Assembly: GCF_019343195.1 (NCBI RefSeq) | Contig: NZ_RPHB01000006.1 | Location: 327,037 to 391,036 of the forward strand | DNA length: 64,000 nucleotides | From: Arthrospiribacter ruber | GTDB lineage: Bacteria; Bacteroidota; Bacteroidia; Cytophagales; Cyclobacteriaceae | Reading direction: 5' to 3' | Shown here: piece after piece, positions 29,101 to 38,286 of the stretch | Layout of the letters: each line of letters opens with the position of its first letter | Numbering within the stretch: position 1 is the first letter of the stretch | Notes under the pieces: generated by a model | Database searches by the model: none | What the model saw: the letters and a program-made list of their open reading frames with translations, nothing else | Told to the model about the DNA's origin: nothing | Program-made: the position numbers and the translations under genes

Positions 29101-29583
29101 ATGAAAAAACTTCTCTTAATATTTTCTATGTTTTCTGTAATGGGCATTGCAAATGCACAAGAGCAGGGTGATATCAGGCTTCAGCTAGGTGCAGACTATA
29201 GACTTCAAATCAATGAAGTTGGTGCCAATGCTGGAATTGAATACCTATTTGTGGACAACTTTTCCATTGCTCCAAATTTCACCTATCTTTTCCCCGCTGA
29301 GAGGATTTTGATGATGAATCTCAATGTAGACCTCAGGTATTACCTCACTCAGGGAGTTTCCCAAGTTTATATTCTAGGAGGATATAACAATTATTGGGAA
29401 AATTTCCAGCCGGGACTTCCCGGACAATCCAGAACACGCCCAGGAGGTAATTTTGGAGCCGGTGCCTTTTTTGACGTCGGGGAAACATTGGGTTTTATTA
29501 CTGAATTCAAAATACAAAGTCAGAATACCAGATTACCCGTTCTTAGGCTTGGGGTTGTGCTGAATTTAGGAGGAAGGTACTAA
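29101..29583 (+). CDS. Small exported beta-barrel-like protein (160 aa)
   Basis: Signal peptide MKKLLLIFSMFSVMGIANAQ, then a ~140-residue mature chain with alternating hydrophobic strands (GIEYLFVDNFSIAPNFTYLF, LRYYLTQGVSQVYILGGY) and a C-terminal strand ending LRLGVVLNLGGRY, like small outer-membrane barrel proteins of Bacteroidota. It sits between two terminators and so is its own transcript. A specific function cannot be named. Confidence 0.8.
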   Translation: MKKLLLIFSMFSVMGIANAQEQGDIRLQLGADYRLQINEVGANAGIEYLFVDNFSIAPNFTYLFPAERILMMNLNVDLRYYLTQGVSQVYILGGYNNYWENFQPGLPGQSRTRPGGNFGAGAFFDVGETLGFITEFKIQSQNTRLPVLRLGVVLNLGGRY

Positions 29584-29587
29584 TACG

Positions 29588-29646
29588 AAAAAAGGGGCAG
29601 GACTTTCAAATTTCTGCAAAGTAAAATGCCCCTTTATTATTTTTTG
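29588..29646. terminator. Bidirectional terminator between convergent genes
   Basis: AAAGGGGCA (29,591-29,599) pairs with TGCCCCTTT (29,627-29,635) around a 27-nt loop. T-runs occur on both sides, serving the + strand barrel gene and the minus-strand rhomboid operon. Confidence 0.75.
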
Positions 29647-30569
29647 GAAAATTCAAAAAGCTTCCTTTTCTCCTCTTTTGAAAGAGCTTCGTATCCCCTT
29701 TCAGCAATCTTGTCCAAAATTTTATCGATCTCTTCCTGAGTAGGTTCGCCTGTTTTCACCGAAGGTGTAGGTTTTGGATTGTCAGAAGCCGTGTAGCTCT
29801 GTGAGGCAGTAAAGGTCTTTTTCTTTCTATAGGAAACCTTCACTTTAGGCTTTTTGTCAAACAACTTTTCGAAGAAAATCCCAATAGCCTGTATCGGTAT
29901 TCCCCAATCCTTGCCTTTTTGCAATTGCTTGATATACAAAAATCCCATCGCAGCACCACCTAGGTGGGCCAGCTCCCCACCTGCGTTGCTGCCCGCACTG
30001 TTGACAAAGGCAATGATCACATAGAATATGGCAATGTATTTTATTTTTACCGGGCCCAACAAAAGTAGGTGAAAAGAAGTGTTGGGAGCCAAAGTAGCTG
30101 CACCGACCACTATGGCATACACTCCGGCACTTGCACCCAACATCCTGCTGTTAGCTAGCACATCAGAAAAATATGGAGAAATGTTGTACATCACCACATA
30201 CAAGACTGCCCCTGCTATACCTCCCAAAATGTACAGATTGGTCAATTTTCTACTTCCAAGATATTCATGTACCAATAGACCAAACCAATACAGAAAGAGC
30301 ATATTGAACAAAATATGAAAGATTCCTTCATGAAAAAACATGTAAGTGAGCAGGGACCAAGGTTGGATGATATAAGCATTGAGATCTGCCGGCATCATCA
30401 GCAAGGCCCTGAAGCTTTGATAAAGCTCACCTGCACCTGAAAACAGGAAAAGGACTCTGAAAACAGCCATCACAAAAAACACAAGGATATTTATAGCCAG
30501 CAGCTTGAAAAGGCTGTTATTGCTGTGCTTAAAAGCATTTCTCAAATTATCCCAAAATCCTCCGTACAT
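29637..30569 (-). CDS. Rhomboid-family intramembrane serine protease
   Basis: 310 aa with six to seven transmembrane segments. The catalytic serine is in LGASAGVYAIV (near residue 144) and the partner His in HLGGAAMGFLY (near residue 196); HEGIFHILFNMLFLYWFG gives the conserved helix-2 His/Asn oxyanion residues. A cytoplasmic C-terminal extension of ~90 aa (KKKTFTASQSY.., EEIDKILDKIAERGYEAL) is charged. It is the last gene of a four-gene operon and starts 1 nt after the second rhomboid gene. Substrates are unknown. Confidence 0.92.
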   Translation of the reverse strand: MYGGFWDNLRNAFKHSNNSLFKLLAINILVFFVMAVFRVLFLFSGAGELYQSFRALLMMPADLNAYIIQPWSLLTYMFFHEGIFHILFNMLFLYWFGLLVHEYLGSRKLTNLYILGGIAGAVLYVVMYNISPYFSDVLANSRMLGASAGVYAIVVGAATLAPNTSFHLLLLGPVKIKYIAIFYVIIAFVNSAGSNAGGELAHLGGAAMGFLYIKQLQKGKDWGIPIQAIGIFFEKLFDKKPKVKVSYRKKKTFTASQSYTASDNPKPTPSVKTGEPTQEEIDKILDKIAERGYEALSKEEKRKLFEFSKK

Positions 30570-30570
30570 A

Positions 30571-31374
30571 TCAATAGAAATTTGCCCTATCCTTTTTCCA
30601 AATGTAAATTAACACAAAGCCAACCACTGCTCCAAAAACGTGTGCCATATGCGCAATGTTGTCATATCCGGCACGTATAAATTCTGCATACAAAGAATAC
30701 AGAATATAAACAGACACAAAATACTTGGCTTTGATCGGTACTGGTAAGAACAATAAAAATAGCTCAGTGTTAGGAAAAAGCATCGCAAATGCCACTAAAA
30801 TTCCAAATAAAGCTCCAGAGGCCCCTATCATGGACGATCTTTTGATATTGTTCACCAGAGTTGCCCCCAGAGAAGTGACAATCTTAGCAGAGGTATCCTG
30901 CAATTGACTGTCTTCCGGATTTTCCCTGTACACATCCCTGAAGTCCAAATGCTTGTCATCAAAGTAAGGCCTGTAATCTTTGATATATTTCGCAAAATCT
31001 GAGGGGTTCGGATTCTCAGTATAAGAAGCCACTTTATTGTTGATAATACCTACCTGAATGGCGTTGTATCCGGAATACAAAATACCAGCACCTATACCTG
31101 CTACCATCCAGAGTATCAGAAATCTTTTGGATCCTAGGAACTGCTCCAGTAAAGGACCGAATATAAACAGCCCAAACATATTGCCGAAAAGGTGCCAGAA
31201 ATCTGCATGCATAAACATGTAGGTGAAAATCTGGAAAGGCATAAACTGGGGAGTACCCAGATAATAAAGGGCCGCATAAGCCTTCAGTATCGGGGCAAAG
31301 TAGGCAGTGACGAAAAATAGACCGATGTTGGCTATCAGCAAATTTTTGGCTACAGGTGTGAGGTTTCTGAACAT
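30571..31374 (-). CDS. Rhomboid-family intramembrane serine protease
   Basis: 267 aa. MIGASGALFGI carries the catalytic Ser (near residue 184) and HMAHVFGAVVGF the His (near 241). HADFWHLFGNMFGLFIFG gives the conserved helix-2 motif. An inserted loop of ~55 polar residues (ENPNPSDFAKYIKDYRPYF...) sits between helices 3 and 4. It lacks the C-terminal tail of its downstream paralogue. It begins 3 nt after mutL stops, so expression is coupled with mutL; this gene order appears in other Bacteroidota as far as I recall. Confidence 0.92.
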   Translation of the reverse strand: MFRNLTPVAKNLLIANIGLFFVTAYFAPILKAYAALYYLGTPQFMPFQIFTYMFMHADFWHLFGNMFGLFIFGPLLEQFLGSKRFLILWMVAGIGAGILYSGYNAIQVGIINNKVASYTENPNPSDFAKYIKDYRPYFDDKHLDFRDVYRENPEDSQLQDTSAKIVTSLGATLVNNIKRSSMIGASGALFGILVAFAMLFPNTELFLLFLPVPIKAKYFVSVYILYSLYAEFIRAGYDNIAHMAHVFGAVVGFVLIYIWKKDRANFY

Positions 31375-31377
31375 ATC

Positions 31378-33258
31378 TTATTTGGTGAAAAAACCATGTA
31401 TCTTTTGTAAATCAAGCTTAACGAAGGTTTTGTTCCCCGAAAGCCCATAATTTGGATTTTGACAGGCAAAAAGCTGTCCTACAATTGCTTCCATTTCGGA
31501 TTTCATCAGCTTTGTCCCTTTTCTGATGGCTGATTTTCTAGCCAGTGAGCGGGCAAGGTTCTCCCTTTTATCCAAAGACAGTTCTGATTTAAAATGTTTG
31601 AACTGCTCCAGCAAACCTTCGAAAAGGGCTTTTTCATTGTTGACCTGAATATCTGCTGGCACTCCCTGAATCAAAACGGTATCTTTTCCAAACTCCAATA
31701 TCACAAACCCTAGGCTGTGGAGCTCCTCTTTGATATCCATGACCAAAGCAAAGTCTGCTTGGCTCAATTGTACATGAGGCGGAAATAAACACTGCTGGGA
31801 AGCACCTGAAGCCTGTGACAGCTGCTTGATGTACCGTTCATACAGCACCCTTTCATGGGCTGCCTGCTGGTCCAAAATAAGCAATCCTGTGGACATCTGG
31901 GCAACTATATAATTGAGTTCGACCTGGAAAGTCGTCCCGGAATCTTCTTCTTTGAAATAGGATAAAGGAGCACTTCGATTTTCATTGGCTTTGCTGGAAA
32001 AGGTCAGGATATCCGTCTCTTCATCTTTGGTATCTAGCTGGCTTTTTTGATCAGCAAGAGGCTTATCTTGATCTTCAAAAAGCCTTTCCCAACCAGAAAC
32101 GGATTGCTTTTTGACCCCGGGACTCTGAAAGGATTTATATGAATTTTCCCTTTGGATCACATCCTGCCCTAGGGTATTTTCTCTTTTCACTTCTGCATCC
32201 TGCCTTTGGTCACTGTTGTAATTCTCCTGGAAATTGACATCCAGAGAAAAATCCAGGGTGGGCACTACCACATGGGCACCAAGAGCTTGCTTTACCGCAG
32301 ATCTCAACACGGCATAGACGGTCCTTTCATCGTCAAACTTGATTTCCGTTTTGGTAGGATGCACATTGATATCGATGTGCGTAGGATCAATTTCCAGAAA
32401 AAGGACATAAAAGGGCTGCATCTCTGACTGCATCAGTCCTTCGTAGGCATGTACTACTGCGTGGTGAAGGTAATTGCTTTTTATAAACCTGTTGTTTACA
32501 AAAAAATATTGCTCTCCTCTGGTTTTTTTTGCGTTTTCGGGCTTCCCAATGTACCCCTTTACATTGAGATGAGGGGTTTCCTCCTGACAGGCTACCAATT
32601 GGCCCTGGTAAGATTTCCCAAAAACCCCGGTAATTCTCTGACTTAATTTCCCTGGAAGAAGCTGAAAAAGCTCCATATCATGTTGGATCATATTAAATCC
32701 AATATGGGGATAAGAAAGTGCTACCCTTTGAAATTCTTCCACCAAATGCCGCATCTCCACTGCATTGGACTTAAGGAAGTTCCTTCTTGCGGGAACATTG
32801 AAAAACAGATTTTTCACCAATATACATGTACCCTCCGGGCAGGCAGCAGGCTCTTGCTTTTTGACCTCGGACCCCTCTACATGGATAACAGTCCCCAGTT
32901 CATCTCCTTTTTGCCGGGTACGCATCTCCACTTGGGCAACAGCGGCTATAGATGCCAATGCTTCACCCCTAAATCCAAAAGTCCGTATAGAAAACAGATC
33001 CTCAGAATTTTTGATTTTGGATGTAGCATGTCTTTCAAAACTCATCCGGGCATCAGTCAGACTCATGCCCTTGCCATCATCAATTACTTGAACAAGGGTT
33101 TTTCCTCCATCCTTGACCAAAACCTGAACCTTAGTGGCGCCTGCATCTATAGCATTCTCCAACAATTCCTTCAAGGCTGAAGCTGGTCTTTGCACTACTT
33201 CTCCGGCCGCTATCTGATTGGCTATGGCATCGGGAAGTAGGTGGATAATGTCACTCAT
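31378..33258 (-). CDS. mutL: DNA mismatch repair protein MutL
   Basis: 626 aa. The GHKL ATPase domain has LLENAIDAGATKVQV, DDGKGM, RHATSKI and TFGFRGEALASI in residues 30-105. A low-complexity linker (about 345-435) joins it to the dimerisation/endonuclease domain. The metal-binding endonuclease motif, normally DQHAxxExxxxE, reads D463-Q-Q465-A-AHERVLYE, so its His is Gln. The start overlaps the upstream DUF gene by 4 nt (ATGA). It should link MutS mismatch recognition to strand incision or removal. Confidence 0.96.
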   Translation of the reverse strand: MSDIIHLLPDAIANQIAAGEVVQRPASALKELLENAIDAGATKVQVLVKDGGKTLVQVIDDGKGMSLTDARMSFERHATSKIKNSEDLFSIRTFGFRGEALASIAAVAQVEMRTRQKGDELGTVIHVEGSEVKKQEPAACPEGTCILVKNLFFNVPARRNFLKSNAVEMRHLVEEFQRVALSYPHIGFNMIQHDMELFQLLPGKLSQRITGVFGKSYQGQLVACQEETPHLNVKGYIGKPENAKKTRGEQYFFVNNRFIKSNYLHHAVVHAYEGLMQSEMQPFYVLFLEIDPTHIDINVHPTKTEIKFDDERTVYAVLRSAVKQALGAHVVVPTLDFSLDVNFQENYNSDQRQDAEVKRENTLGQDVIQRENSYKSFQSPGVKKQSVSGWERLFEDQDKPLADQKSQLDTKDEETDILTFSSKANENRSAPLSYFKEEDSGTTFQVELNYIVAQMSTGLLILDQQAAHERVLYERYIKQLSQASGASQQCLFPPHVQLSQADFALVMDIKEELHSLGFVILEFGKDTVLIQGVPADIQVNNEKALFEGLLEQFKHFKSELSLDKRENLARSLARKSAIRKGTKLMKSEMEAIVGQLFACQNPNYGLSGNKTFVKLDLQKIHGFFTK

Positions 33259-33668
33259 CTTCGCTTCTGATTGGATCTCAACCTAATAAAAAATACCACT
33301 AGGGCTATGCCTCCCGCAATATAAAGCATGGCATAGATGGCATCAGGTCCATAATAAACATACCCAAAAAGAGCCGCTATCAACACCACAAAAATCACTA
33401 AGCGAATCATTCCGGCACTGTTGATAGGCGAACTTTGCCTTCCTTTGATCTGACTTCCGGCCGTGAATGCTCCCCTGATGGAAGAGCTATAATTTCTTCG
33501 GATTTCATCTCCGTCTTCCCCTCCCATAGGCAACACTCCGTCAGCCTGAAGTTCTCTCTTGATCTTTTCAGTTCTCTGATCGATCTCTTCTTTTACTGGG
33601 TCATAGTACCTTGGCTTTATGTCAAAGCGCATGGGTTTTGCAGTCCGGAAAATAGAGGGGAATTTCAT
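33255..33668 (-). CDS. Small two-TM protein of unknown function (137 aa)
   Basis: The start is set at MKFPSIFRTAKPMRFDIK because a longer reading to 33,782 adds a poorly protein-like N-terminus. RYYDPVKEEIDQRTEKIKRE is a charged helix; after a glycine/serine-rich stretch there are two hydrophobic helices (LVIFVVLIAALFGYVYYG and AMLYIAGGIALVVFFIRL) and a basic end (RSNQKRR). It precedes mutL with a 4-nt overlap and is the first gene of the operon. I recognise it only as a conserved Bacteroidota companion of mutL; function unknown. Confidence 0.8.
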   Translation of the reverse strand: MKFPSIFRTAKPMRFDIKPRYYDPVKEEIDQRTEKIKRELQADGVLPMGGEDGDEIRRNYSSSIRGAFTAGSQIKGRQSSPINSAGMIRLVIFVVLIAALFGYVYYGPDAIYAMLYIAGGIALVVFFIRLRSNQKRR

Positions 33669-33844
33669 ATTACGATTTACTTTTCTTTTGCCTGTCGATA
33701 ATTTTCTCTGACTAGTCCATCCAAAATTGAGTTTTTGGCTAAAATGGAATTCATTTGGAATCCAATTTAAATGGATAGTCAATCGTTATTGTAAAAACAC
33801 AACCTTTTGGAAAATCTTGCCATCAAGGGTTGGTTTTTTTCGTG

Positions 33845-33852
33845 TATGTTTG
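33845..33852 (+). promoter_or_regulatory. -7 element upstream of the GH3/beta-lactamase gene
   Basis: TATGTTTG fits TAnnTTTG and lies 65 nt before the ATG. A -33 element is not clear. Confidence 0.35.
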
Positions 33853-33917
33853 TACGAAACGACGTATATTCATACAAAGTTATTTTAAAATTTAAGCAAT
33901 AAAAATTTAACAGAAGC

Positions 33918-36896
33918 ATGCGGATAAAAGTTTGGGGCATACTGGTAGGACTCTTGGTCATATTTCAGGCAGATGCAGTTTTGGGTTGGGAAAAAGCCAG
34001 TGAGGACCGCAGAAGGGAAGAACGGGACCCACTGGTCACTAAAGACCAAAGAAAGCAGCGTGCTTGGGTAGACAGCGTTTTTCAAAGCAGCACCTTTGAA
34101 GAAAGGCTGGGGCAGCTTTTTATGGTCGCCGCATACTCGAATAAAGATGAAAGACATAAAAATGAGATTGCAAAACTGATCAGAGAAGAAAATCTAGGTG
34201 GTTTGATATTTTTTCAGGGAGGCCCCGTACGACAGGCCCATCTGACAAATTACTACCAATCCATCTCTAAGACTCCTTTGTTTATTGCCATGGATGCAGA
34301 GTGGGGCATCAACATGAGGCTAGACTCAGTTATCGCTTTTCCCAAAGCAATGACCCTCGGAGCACTTCCTCAGGAAAACCTCATTTACGATATGGGAAAA
34401 GAAATGGCCCGTCAATTTAAGGAACTTGGAATGCACATCAATTTTGCTCCTGTGGTAGATGTCAATTCCAATCCAAACAACCCGGTAATCGGTTATAGGG
34501 CATTTGGAGAAGAAAAAAGACTTGTGGCCAAAAAATCCCTTGCCTACATGAAAGGGCTTCAAGACCATGGCGTAATCGCCAATGCCAAGCATTTCCCAGG
34601 ACATGGTGACACAGAATCAGATTCTCATTACACCTTGCCGGTCATCCGGCATACAGCCAATAGGATTCAGGACATTGATCTGTACCCCTATCGTGAACTG
34701 ATAGACAATGACCTGATGAGCGTTATGGTCGCCCACCTTCATATCCCCAGTTTGGATTCAGAAAAAAACAAGGCAACCACACTCTCCAAGTATGTAGTAA
34801 CCGATTTACTCAAAAACCAAATGAATTTCAGTGGACTGGTGTTTACCGACGCACTGAATATGAAAGGGGTGGCAAGCTTTTATAAACCTGGCGAAGTGGA
34901 TGTCTTGGCCCTTTTGGCCGGAAACGACATTTTACTGTACTCTCAGGATGTCCCTAAAGCCAAATCCATGATCATTCAGGCCATAGCAGATGGGAAAATC
35001 TCCCAAGAAGAAGTGGACGAAAGGATCAGAAAAGTCCTGAAAGCTAAATATTGGGCAGGCGCTCACGAAACCAAGCCTATTGATACCAAGAATCTGGTTT
35101 CCAGGCTCAACAGCCCACAAACGGAATTATTGGTAGAAAATCTATACGCGCAGTCTATTGCTGTTACCTCCAATAAAAACAACTTTCTTCCTATACGAAA
35201 TCTTGACCTTCAGGAATCAGCCTCTCTGACCATAGGGGGCGATGGAAAAGCCTTTCAGGAAAAACTTTCCAAATACAACCGGTTTAGCCATTATGAAATC
35301 CAAAAAGGTGCCGATGCGGCTACTTTAGCTGCGACCGAAAAAAAGTTAGACCCCTATAATACCATAATCATCGGAATCATGGGAGTCACCAACAGTCCTT
35401 CAAGAGGCTTTGGAATCAGTCCATCCGACATTAATTTCATCAAAAAGCTAAGCAGGGAAAAAACCGTGGTCACGGTACTTTTTGGCAACTCCTATGCAGC
35501 CAAGTATATCAATGAGCTTCCACACAATATTCTGGCTTTTGAAAACAATGAATATACCCAAAAGCTGGTGCCTGAAATCATTTATGGAGCTAGAGATGCT
35601 CAAGGATTACTCCCTGTATCGGTCACTGACGACCTGAGGATAGGGTCTGGAGGTTATATGAAGGGGCTTGGAAGGTTGTCCTATAGCCTTCCTGAAAATC
35701 AGGGTTTAGACAGCAAAAAACTGGAAGAGATCGACATGATCATGGAAAAGAGCATTGCCAAAAAAGCTTTTCCAGGTGGAGTAGTATTGGTAGCTAAGAA
35801 CGGCCAGGTGGTCTTTGAAAAAGCCTACGGCCACTATGACTACAAAAAAAGCCAGAAAGTAAGCACAGAAACAGTATATGACCTGGCTTCCATCACGAAA
35901 GTACTGGCCACCACACAGGCAGTGATGTTTTTGGCCAGCAGAAACCTTATTGACATGAACAAGCCCATTGGGCAATACCTTCCCGAACTAAAAGAAACCA
36001 ACAAGGGTGACCTGATATTGAAAGATATTCTTGCACATGAGGCCGGTTTGGTGGCATTTATCCCTCATTATGCCAAAACTGTGTCCGCTGGATCCTGGAA
36101 AAACAACTATTACCGGGAAAGACAGGAACCTGGATTTTCAATACCAGTATCCAATGATATGTATGGCATGGATGCCTTGAGGGACAGCATCTGGCATTGG
36201 ACAGTCAAGTCGGACCTGAGGAAAAAAGATCCGGGCCGTTCAAAGTATGGATACGTGTACTCTGACCTGACCATGTATCTATTGCAGGAGTTGGTAGAAA
36301 GGCTCACCAATCAGCCTTTGGACCAGTTTGTCAGCCAAAACTTCTATGAGCCCTTGGGAATATACACCATGACTTTCAACCCTACCCAGAAACTCGCCAT
36401 CAATACTATAGCTCCTACTGAGGATGATATTACTTTCAGAAAAAGGATGATTCAAGGTTTTGTACATGACCCTGGCGCTGCTATGTACGGAGGTGTGGCA
36501 GGCCATGCAGGGCTTTTCGGAAAAGCGAATGACCTTGCTGTGATGATGCAGATGATGCTCAATGGAGGAAAATATGGAGATGTAGAACTCCTTGATAAAA
36601 AAACCATAGACGAGTTTACCAAAAGGCAATCCAACCAAAGCAGAAGGGGCTGGGGCTGGGACAAGCCGGAACCTGAGCGGGGCAAGGGCGGTAGTGCAGG
36701 TGTGTTAGCCCCCAAAAGCACCTTCGGACATACAGGCTTTACAGGTACATGCGTCTGGGCAGATCCGGAAAATGACTTGATCTACATTTTCCTGTCCAAC
36801 AGAGTGCACCCTGACGCTAACAACAACACCTTATTAAAGGATGGTGTAAGAACTGAGATACATGACGTTATCTACAGAGCAATGAAAAAAACCTGA
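33918..36896 (+). CDS. GH3 beta-N-acetylhexosaminidase fused to a serine beta-lactamase-like domain, exported
   Basis: 992 aa with a signal peptide (MRIKVWGILVGLLVIFQADA). Residues ~50-400 are NagZ-like GH3: K224-H-FPGHGDTESDSH carries the Asp-His general acid pair, and D311 in FTDALNMKG is the nucleophile. After a linker domain (about 400-590) comes a class-C-like serine hydrolase: S658-x-x-K661 (ASITKV), YSD as the YxN equivalent, and GHTGFTGT as the KTG-like box. It probably trims muropeptides in the periplasm: sugar removal plus peptide/D-amino-acid hydrolysis. Both active sites look intact. The fusion is known in Bacteroidota. Confidence 0.92.
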   Translation: MRIKVWGILVGLLVIFQADAVLGWEKASEDRRREERDPLVTKDQRKQRAWVDSVFQSSTFEERLGQLFMVAAYSNKDERHKNEIAKLIREENLGGLIFFQGGPVRQAHLTNYYQSISKTPLFIAMDAEWGINMRLDSVIAFPKAMTLGALPQENLIYDMGKEMARQFKELGMHINFAPVVDVNSNPNNPVIGYRAFGEEKRLVAKKSLAYMKGLQDHGVIANAKHFPGHGDTESDSHYTLPVIRHTANRIQDIDLYPYRELIDNDLMSVMVAHLHIPSLDSEKNKATTLSKYVVTDLLKNQMNFSGLVFTDALNMKGVASFYKPGEVDVLALLAGNDILLYSQDVPKAKSMIIQAIADGKISQEEVDERIRKVLKAKYWAGAHETKPIDTKNLVSRLNSPQTELLVENLYAQSIAVTSNKNNFLPIRNLDLQESASLTIGGDGKAFQEKLSKYNRFSHYEIQKGADAATLAATEKKLDPYNTIIIGIMGVTNSPSRGFGISPSDINFIKKLSREKTVVTVLFGNSYAAKYINELPHNILAFENNEYTQKLVPEIIYGARDAQGLLPVSVTDDLRIGSGGYMKGLGRLSYSLPENQGLDSKKLEEIDMIMEKSIAKKAFPGGVVLVAKNGQVVFEKAYGHYDYKKSQKVSTETVYDLASITKVLATTQAVMFLASRNLIDMNKPIGQYLPELKETNKGDLILKDILAHEAGLVAFIPHYAKTVSAGSWKNNYYRERQEPGFSIPVSNDMYGMDALRDSIWHWTVKSDLRKKDPGRSKYGYVYSDLTMYLLQELVERLTNQPLDQFVSQNFYEPLGIYTMTFNPTQKLAINTIAPTEDDITFRKRMIQGFVHDPGAAMYGGVAGHAGLFGKANDLAVMMQMMLNGGKYGDVELLDKKTIDEFTKRQSNQSRRGWGWDKPEPERGKGGSAGVLAPKSTFGHTGFTGTCVWADPENDLIYIFLSNRVHPDANNNTLLKDGVRTEIHDVIYRAMKKT

Positions 36897-36997
36897 GCAA
36901 ATTTACTTACAGATCAAAAAATCAAATTGAATTTTGAACAAATAGGCCTTGGATGGATGTTAAGAAGACTATAACTGGTAAACCTAAACTCACCGAC

Positions 36998-38143
36998 ATG
37001 AAAATAGGCATAGTCTGCTATCCAACTTTTGGCGGAAGCGGGGTGGTCGCAACTGAATTGGGCAAAGCTTTGGCCAAACAAGGGCATCAGGTCCACTTCA
37101 TCACCTATAGGCAGCCAACTAGGCTGGATTTTTTCAGTGCAAACCTTTTCTACCATGAAGTCGACATCAAAAGCTACCCCCTATTTGAGCATGCGCCATA
37201 TGAACTGGCACTTGCCAGTAAAATGGTCAATGTAGCCAAGTATGAACAATTGGATTTGCTTCATGTCCATTATGCCATTCCACATGCTTCTGCTGCTTAC
37301 ATGGCCAAACAGATTTTGAAAGAGGAAGGAATTTATATTCCGGTGGTCACCACACTTCACGGAACAGACATCACCTTAGTTGGGAAAGACCCAAGCTATG
37401 AACCTGTGGTCACCTTCAGCATCAACCAGTCAGATGGAGTCACTGCCGTTTCCGAGGATTTGAAAAAAGCCACTTTTGATCATTTCGATATCAAAACAGA
37501 TATTGAAGTCATCCCAAATTTCATTGACTTGGAAAGGTTCAAAAAACAGAAAAAGGAGCATTTCAAACTTGCCATTTGTCCTCATGGAGAAAAACTTCTC
37601 GTTCACACTTCCAATTTCAGAAAAGTCAAAAGGGTAGAGGATGTGATCAAGGTGTTTTTTGAAGTGCGAAAAATCATCCCAGCCAAACTTCTATTGGTAG
37701 GTGACGGACCAGAAAGGGATAGAATGGAAAGACTCTGCAGAGAGTTGGGAACTTGTGATGACATCAGGTTTCTGGGCAAACTGGAAGCAGTTGAAGAGGT
37801 GCTTTCTGTGGCAGATTTGTTTTTGATGCCTTCTGAAAAAGAATCCTTTGGCTTGGCTGCTTTGGAAGCAATGGCATGTGAAGTCCCTGTACTTTCTTCA
37901 AATGCCGGAGGAATCCCAGAGCTGAATATTGATGGCGTGACCGGATTCGCCTGTGAAGTAGGCAATATTGAAGAAATGACCAAAAGGGCCCTCGAAATAC
38001 TGGATGACAGAAATCTCCCAAAGTTCAAAGCCAACGCATTGGCAAGAGCCAAAGAACTGGATGTCACTAACATATTACCTCAATATGAAGCGTTTTACAG
38101 AAAAACCATAGAAAAGGCACATGCCACTTTGGTAAATCTGTGA
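36998..38143 (+). CDS. bshA: N-acetyl-alpha-D-glucosaminyl L-malate synthase (bacillithiol synthesis)
   Basis: 381 aa GT4 glycosyltransferase. The start is put at MKIGIVCYPTFGGSGVVATE, where the family begins; an upstream in-frame ATG at 36,953 would add 15 residues. BshA hallmarks: the GGSGVVATELG loop, ITYRQPTRLD, HVHYAIPHASAAY and TLHGTDITLVG; the C-terminal domain has MPSEKESFGLAALEAMACEVPV with the GT4 E-x7-E motif. It transfers GlcNAc from UDP-GlcNAc to L-malate, the first step to bacillithiol. bshB/bshC are not adjacent. Confidence 0.93.
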   Translation: MKIGIVCYPTFGGSGVVATELGKALAKQGHQVHFITYRQPTRLDFFSANLFYHEVDIKSYPLFEHAPYELALASKMVNVAKYEQLDLLHVHYAIPHASAAYMAKQILKEEGIYIPVVTTLHGTDITLVGKDPSYEPVVTFSINQSDGVTAVSEDLKKATFDHFDIKTDIEVIPNFIDLERFKKQKKEHFKLAICPHGEKLLVHTSNFRKVKRVEDVIKVFFEVRKIIPAKLLLVGDGPERDRMERLCRELGTCDDIRFLGKLEAVEEVLSVADLFLMPSEKESFGLAALEAMACEVPVLSSNAGGIPELNIDGVTGFACEVGNIEEMTKRALEILDDRNLPKFKANALARAKELDVTNILPQYEAFYRKTIEKAHATLVNL

Positions 38144-38198
38144 TAAAAGTCAGGAAATTTCTTTCCTGAACAATAAAGCGAAATTTAACCAACCAAAT

Positions 38199-38206
38199 TA
38201 AATTTG
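38199..38206 (+). promoter_or_regulatory. -7 element upstream of the fatty-acid hydroxylase gene
   Basis: TAAATTTG, 81 nt before the ATG, fits TAnnTTTG. The -33 side is not convincing. Confidence 0.35.
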
Positions 38207-38286
38207 CACCGTTATTGTACCATAATTACTCTTAAGATTCTAATTTAATTCTTACCCGGCCAACGATTGTTTAAAAAAATTAGATT

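Noticed and set aside
33669..33782. 38-residue upstream extension of the small gene before mutL
   Set aside because: The added residues look non-coding, and MKFPSIFRTAKP gives a better start.
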